Shown here: positions 60,254 through 64,000 of the stretch, piece after piece
How positions within the stretch are numbered: the stretch's first letter is position 1
Layout of the letters: each line of letters begins with the position of its first letter
DNA from: JBGQOJ01 sp052119585
GTDB lineage: Bacteria; Pseudomonadota; Alphaproteobacteria; Rhodobacterales; Rhodobacteraceae
NCBI RefSeq assembly: GCF_052119585.1
Contig: NZ_JBGQOJ010000004.1
Location: forward strand, 150,971-214,970
Reading direction: 5' to 3'
DNA: 64,000 bases
Notes under the pieces: generated by a model
Databases searched by the model: none
What the model saw: the letters and a program-made list of their open reading frames with translations, nothing else
Told to the model about the DNA's origin: nothing
Program-made: the position numbers and the translations under genes

Positions 60254-60766
60254 TCAACGCAGCGGAACCGAAACACGCAATTGCAGGGTCTCCAGCCCGG
60301 GGTTGACCGATGACAGTTCCGCATTCGACCGGTGATCGAACGACAGGCCATATCTGATCCCGTTCGCTGCGGCATACCCCAGCTCGATCCCGGACCGGAT
60401 TTCCAGCGTATTCCCCAGATCGGGGCCATCACCCGCCGTATAGACCCCCGGCATCAGCGACAGTTGTAAATACCCGCGTTCGTTCCGCGTAGAGGCCGTA
60501 TAAACCATGCCCGCGCCCAGCCAGGCAGAGCCCTGATCGGTGATCGAAACCCCGACCGCAGGCTGATAGGGGCCGTATTTCATTCCGAAATCATGGCGGT
60601 AATAGAACTCGGACGCGATGTTCTGGTTCTGAAATATTACGTGCCCAAGGCCGAAGGACGAATAGGCAGGCGCAGGGGCCTGCGCCACACAGCCGGTGTC
60701 ACAATGGTTCGCAACCATGTCCCAGGAACTGGCCAAAAGAAACAGCGCCGCAATTGTTCCGTCCAT
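60254..60766 (-). CDS. PagL-like lipid A 3-O-deacylase
   Basis: 170 residues from the ATG at 60766 with GAGGAGA upstream. A short signal-like start, then an outer-membrane beta-barrel pattern of alternating strands. The end has SFDHRSNAELSSVNPGLE: the His-x-Ser pair and the Glu 12 residues after Ser match the PagL catalytic triad. PagL trims a hydroxy acyl chain from lipid A. The family assignment is from this motif and the size. Confidence 0.7.
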   Translation of the reverse strand: MDGTIAALFLLASSWDMVANHCDTGCVAQAPAPAYSSFGLGHVIFQNQNIASEFYYRHDFGMKYGPYQPAVGVSITDQGSAWLGAGMVYTASTRNERGYLQLSLMPGVYTAGDGPDLGNTLEIRSGIELGYAAANGIRYGLSFDHRSNAELSSVNPGLETLQLRVSVPLR

Positions 60767-60882
60767 AAGATTCTCCTCTTGGGTTGCATCCAGAGGTAAA
60801 TCACAAATCAAACACTGGCCATAGCTTTCACCCGCACCCTGACCATTTCCGCGTTAAACTTTCGTAGTTTTTGTCTGTTTCC

Positions 60883-61289
60883 TCATCTTTCGCGGAAGGC
60901 GCGGTTGAATTGATCCAGCAAGGGTTTTGCCAGATAGGACACGACAGGCGGTCCTGAATGGCAAAGCCGCGCACGATCGACAGTTCCGCGCGGGTCTGCG
61001 TGTCTTCCAGACGCACCAGAACCTGACCGGCGGCCACCACATCCCCTTCTTTCACCGCAATTTCCGAGACGATGCCGCCATCGCGATGCTGGACCTGCTT
61101 CAGGTTCTGATCGACGATCACGACCCCGGGCGAGATCACCGCCCCCGATAGTTTCGCGGTCGCGGCCCAGCCCCCGACGCCGCCGATCAAAAAAAACCCG
61201 AGCACAAAGCCCGCAATCACCCGCGGCCCGATGCGGAACGCGTCGCTGCCCTGTGCCGTGCCGGTTGTCCGGTTTGCTTTCGATGTCAT
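60883..61289 (-). pseudogene. Type I secretion HlyD-family adaptor, middle deleted
   Basis: From the ATG at 61289 the first about 107 residues match a type I secretion adaptor: a membrane anchor (IAGFVLGFFLIGGVGGWAATAKLSGAVISPG), then KQVQHRDGGIVSEIAVKEGD and VRLEDTQTRAELSIVRG. Normal HlyD runs to about 430. After SIVRG the sequence jumps, and in another frame it reads VSYLAKPLLDQFNRAFRER and stop (60883), the C-terminal end of this adaptor family. About 300 central codons are missing and the frame is shifted. Translated as is, it gives a 153-residue nonsense-tailed protein. Confidence 0.8.
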
Positions 61290-61329
61290 CCTGTCCGGTC
61301 CTTATAAATGCCTTGCGCCGCCGCGGGTG

Positions 61330-61869
61330 TCATCCGATGTCCGACCATACCAGAATATGATGCCCGTTCAGCGTTATGATCGTCGCCATGCTGACATCAT
61401 CATGGTCATATTCGACAATTGTATGGCCCGATGACATATCATTCGCGTCACTGTCGTCGCCGTCATCACCCCGTTCATACCGATAGCGGATCTGCTCGCG
61501 TGCGCCGCTTTGCCCGGCCTGCGCCGTCTCGTTGTAGACCGCATTGAACAGCGCGGCCGAGGCCTCGTCGGGGGCATCGAAGATCTTGTATTTCGAGGTG
61601 CGGATCACATCGCCCGCATCGAAGTCGGTGATCTGATATGCGTTCAGCGCCAGTTCCGGCTCCTGCGGAATCTGCGGCGCCGCCTCGTCCTCGACAAAGG
61701 CCCGGGTCGCGGTGTCAGGAAACATCGACTTCAGGTACAGCACGAACGCCGTCAGCATGATCCCGATCGCATAGGGAGAGCGGGATTTGGCGTCCTGGCC
61801 ATTCAAGACATATTTTTGCGCGGGGTCCGCGTCTTTTTGCGGGCTTCTGGTGCCTTTGATCTCGATCAT
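61330..61869 (-). CDS. Protein of unknown function next to type I secretion remnant
   Basis: 179 residues from MIEIKGTRSPQKDADP. One membrane span (SPYAIGIMLTAFVLYLKSMF, about residues 31-50), a middle part (ITDFDAGDVIRTSKYKIFD) and an acidic end with DDGDDSDANDMSS. Its ATG overlaps the divergent sensor kinase start (CATG). I recognise no family. The neighbouring genes have lost their middles, so this one may be the remains of a longer type I secretion component. Confidence 0.5.
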   Translation of the reverse strand: MIEIKGTRSPQKDADPAQKYVLNGQDAKSRSPYAIGIMLTAFVLYLKSMFPDTATRAFVEDEAAPQIPQEPELALNAYQITDFDAGDVIRTSKYKIFDAPDEASAALFNAVYNETAQAGQSGAREQIRYRYERGDDGDDSDANDMSSGHTIVEYDHDDVSMATIITLNGHHILVWSDIG

Positions 61870-62058
61870 GATGCAGCTCCTCCAACGTTGCGCAGCGCAG
61901 GTTTCGCAGCCGCCATTGTCGGAGCCGCGCGCGCCGGTGTTGTCGTCTCTGTTGCAGGGGGAGCGACCGCTTTTGGTCCGAAGGCTGTTGATTGCCACTG
62001 AGAATTGACCCGGCATTTTCACCGAGATCTGACCCACCCAGTTGTTATGTTCTCTGCG

Positions 62059-62411
62059 TCATGATGGCGTCAATGCTGATGTCTCCTTTCGTTTCTTTTT
62101 TGCGGTCTCTGAGCTGGCAGTGAAGCGATAGCTGTTATTGCCGGTCTCCAAAGTGCGGCATCGATGGGTGAGGCGATTGAGCAGTGCCGCCGTCCTTTTG
62201 GCGTCGCCGAACACGCTGGCCCATTGGCTCAAGCTCAAATTGGTGGTGATGCGCGATGGCCTGAATGCCAAGTGCCGTTGCAACATGGGGATCGCTGCAT
62301 CAACGGCGGCGGCCCCTGCTCAAGCAGATCTTGCACGGCCTGAGCCATACCCGGCATCTTCAGGCTGCGCAGCATAGTGACGATGGCAGCACCGGCAGGA
62401 TCATGACGCAT
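62059..62411 (-). pseudogene. istB: IstB remnant (IS21 ATPase), middle deleted
   Basis: It starts MRHDPAGAAIVTMLRSLKMPG at 62411, the family N-terminus, and after about 35 residues jumps, with a frame shift, to RHLAFRPSRITTNLSLSQWA and VFGDAKRTAALLNRLTHRC, the family C-terminus. The Walker A and B parts are absent, so it cannot work as an ATPase. Confidence 0.8.
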
Positions 62412-62842
62412 GGCGTGTTCCGCCCCGCAGCCCGTCATAGCGCGCGACATTGGCCTCTGGCTCTTTGCGCAGCGCAAGAGCTTCAGGCGGCGTCACATCT
62501 GGCTGATCGGTCGGCGTGCCATCCAGCAACCTGTGAAGCAGGTTCAGCACCTGGGTCATGGTCGGCGCCTGCCTCCAGTGCCAATTCCACAGCACATAGC
62601 ACGGCCCGTTCGCCGGGCTGGAACACCAGCGGCACGAGGACACCCCGGTCAGTCGTGTGATACGCGCGCTGTCGCTCTTCTTTCCAATTCCGCACAAAGG
62701 TGGCCACGCGCCCATACGAACCCTCATATCCAAGCTGCACCAAATCGGAATGCATCTGCCTCGCCGTTTGCCGTTCCTTGCGCGATTTGCGCTGCTCAGA
62801 CACCAACCAGTTCAAGTCGGGGCGAGATTGCACATGGGTCAA
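62401..62842 (-). pseudogene. istA: IstA remnant (IS21 transposase), catalytic domain deleted
   Basis: The N-terminus (MTHVQSRPDLNWLVSEQRKS, then YGRVATFVRNWKEERQRA and VPLVFQPGE) is joined directly to the C-terminal part (RAVLCAVELALEAG, then after a frame shift PTMTQVLNLLHRLLDG and EPEANVARYDGLR). The DDE domain between them, over 300 codons, is missing. It is not functional. Confidence 0.8.
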
Positions 62843-63653
62843 TTCTTAGCGGCAATCAACGCCCACGGCCCTGATCGCAATGCTGGCGCTGCTTGGGTCA
62901 TCGGTGACCAAGCGGATCACCGACGGGGTTCTCAACCGCAATGCAGAGGCTGCGGCGCGGCAGGCGTTGGCATGCTGTTCATGATCGTAAACGCCGGCAG
63001 CCAGAAGCTATCGACACAACAGGCCGCGCTGGACGATCTTGTAATCGCCCATGACAGCCTTGCGCTGGAAAATTCCGACCTGCAAAGCCGCATCGTGTCG
63101 GCCACGCAAGGTATCGCACGCCTTGACGAACCTGTGCAGAAGCGCATCGCAATAATGCCGCACGATGGGCCGGCGCAAATGCTGGCATTCATTCTGATGA
63201 TCATTAATGAAATCGAAGATCTCCTTGCCACGGTGGATCAGGATCAACGGCCATTCAAAGACGTCGTGCATCAGGTGCGCGAGGCAGCGCAGGACGCGCT
63301 TGCCGATATGCGTGGAATGTCCAGCGGGTTGTTTCTGAAACCTTCGCACGGCATCGGCGGCGGCGGGATCGGTCAGAAGGTTGATGTAAAGGCCACAAAC
63401 GGCGCGCTCGTGATGGAAGTCCGACAAAGGGCCGGGGATGGGCACCGCTGCAACCATGTCGATGGATGCCAGACGGGCCCATATCGGGCCGAAGGGCATG
63501 CGGTTCCGCATAGAGACAACCGGCGGAACCATGGATGTCCGCTCGGCTGCGGGGGTCGGAACCACGGTTATGTTTTCAGTGCCGATGCCTGCAAAAATAG
63601 GGACTGCAGAAACGTAAAATGCGCACCCCGAAGGGTCGTGGCGCCTGCGGGTT

Positions 63654-63926
63654 CTAATGCTGGCTTTGCCGCTCTTCCGTGTTCTGGTTGCGATGCGCGA
63701 TCACCGCGCCAACCCGGTTTGAAACACCGTATTTCTGCATCAGACTTGTCATGTAATATTTGACCGTCTTCTCGCTGATCTTCAGTCGTGTTGCGACCTC
63801 TCGATTGGTCAGGCCCTTTTCGACCTCGCCGATAATCTGCGTCTCGCGATAGCTAAGATCCTCGAAGGTGCCGCTAACCGCCTTCTTGGCCTGCGCCGCT
63901 TCGACCAGCTTGGCGGCAAATTCCCC
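63654..63926 (-). pseudogene. LuxR-type response regulator, 5'-truncated
   Basis: Only the C-terminal DNA-binding domain remains: FEDLSYRETQIIGEVEKGL, then TNREVATRLKISEKTVKYYM and a C-terminal tail ending EERQSQH. Upstream, the frame meets a stop at 63933-63935 and the sequence is unrelated, so the receiver domain is gone. It is convergent with the kinase remnant and was probably its partner. Confidence 0.75.
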
Positions 63927-64000
63927 CCTGTGTCAGCGTAGTTGTCCGCCGCTCTATTTTTCTCTAATTTTCAGGTGGGCGGGATAGGACAATGACGTGG
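63927..64000. other. Unrelated sequence at truncated luxR junction, possible second mobile element end
   Basis: From CTGTGTCAGCGTAGTTGTCC onward the sequence no longer matches the regulator. It reads like the terminal part of an insertion element, but the window ends before anything can be identified. Confidence 0.3.

Larger units (their letters stand above)
61987..62860 (-). mobile_element. IS21-family derivative with 25-bp inverted ends, internally deleted
   Basis: GTTGATTGCC(A/G)CT(G/A)AGAATTGACCC is present at 61987-62011 and, inverted, at 62836-62860, with two differences. Between them lie istA and istB remnants in the normal order and with the normal small overlap. A full IS21-family element is about 2.2-2.6 kb; this one is 874 bp. 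No clear target duplication is seen. It sits inside the sensor kinase gene. Confidence 0.8.
61868..63617 (+). pseudogene. Sensor histidine kinase, split by an IS21 derivative and internally deleted
   Basis: The start codon region at 61868 reads MMQLLQRCAAQVSQ...QGERPLLVRR, then the IS intervenes (61987-62860). The frame resumes as PTALIAMLALLGSSVTKRIT, then jumps to a second membrane span (MLFMIVNAGSQKLSTQQAALDD) without the sensor domain. The histidine box is degenerate (IAIMPHDGPAQMLAF instead of IGADIHDGP). The kinase end lacks the N-box; after a frame shift, HIGPKGMRFRIETTGGTMDV ends it at 63617. It belongs to a HisKA_3 type kinase paired with a LuxR regulator. Confidence 0.7.

Noticed and set aside
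1..64000. CRISPR arrays, tRNA, rRNA, known riboswitches or prophage genes
   Set aside because: I looked for regular repeats, cloverleaf ends and phage structural genes by eye and found none. A covariance-model scan (tRNAscan, Infernal) would be needed to exclude small RNAs.

Overview
The window looks like about 64 kb of chromosome from a Rhodobacteraceae (Roseobacter-group) alphaproteobacterium. It is fairly GC-rich and densely packed. Family-typical markers support this: an ethylmalonyl-CoA pathway lyase, a TIGR02302 low-complexity protein, an aa3-type cytochrome oxidase subunit IV microprotein, a DsbD-N protein beside YqgE, and an argH-lipoprotein-DUF2834-lysA operon. The genus cannot be settled from the sequence alone. 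I saw no rRNA, tRNA, CRISPR array or prophage.

Layout. 1-6.8 kb: sugar isomerase (partial), malyl-CoA lyase, a secreted DUF7282 protein, accA, the ftsE-ftsX-plsC operon and a zinc-ribbon membrane protein. 6.8-12.5 kb: an argH to lysA operon ending in the TIGR02302 protein. 12.5-25.3 kb: a thioredoxin, tag, a lone EAL phosphodiesterase, phaA-phaB (polyhydroxybutyrate precursors), an EamA exporter, isoprenoid genes (polyprenyl diphosphate synthase, ispE), a TPR protein, ETF-ubiquinone oxidoreductase and a PAP2 protein. 25.4-31.2 kb: greA with a membrane protein of unknown function, then molybdenum cofactor genes fdhD-mobA-mobB-moeA, with moeA fused to an extra N-terminal domain. 31.2-44 kb: azlCD, a possible lipoprotein hydrolase, a metallo-hydrolase with an acyl-CoA dehydrogenase, tRNA threonylcarbamoylation, yqgE, dsbD-N, an RND efflux pump and moaB-UDG. 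44.9-60.8 kb: pyrB with a catalytically degenerate dihydroorotase-like partner, plsY, gshA, rsmE, ubiA, an OmpA/BON protein, moaE-moaD-pgsA-uvrC, a pteridine-reductase-like SDR, a Ca/Na antiporter, an S49 peptidase and a PagL-like lipid A deacylase.

From 60.8 kb to the right edge the character changes completely. A type I secretion adaptor, a two-component sensor kinase, both genes of an IS21-family element and a LuxR-type regulator are all broken. Several of them keep both ends of the protein but lack the middle. The IS21 derivative (25-bp inverted ends, 61987-62860) sits inside the sensor kinase gene. This is an eroding accessory region, and it is the most unusual part of the window.

The core genes show very tight packing. 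Six convergent pairs share exactly four bases at their stop codons, and many same-strand genes overlap as ATGA or TGATG. The clearest biochemical oddities are the DUF429-like/MoeA fusion, FdhD with only one cysteine in its usual CxxC site, the HxH-less dihydroorotase homologue, and a lipoprotein with a possible permuted papain-like His...Cys arrangement.
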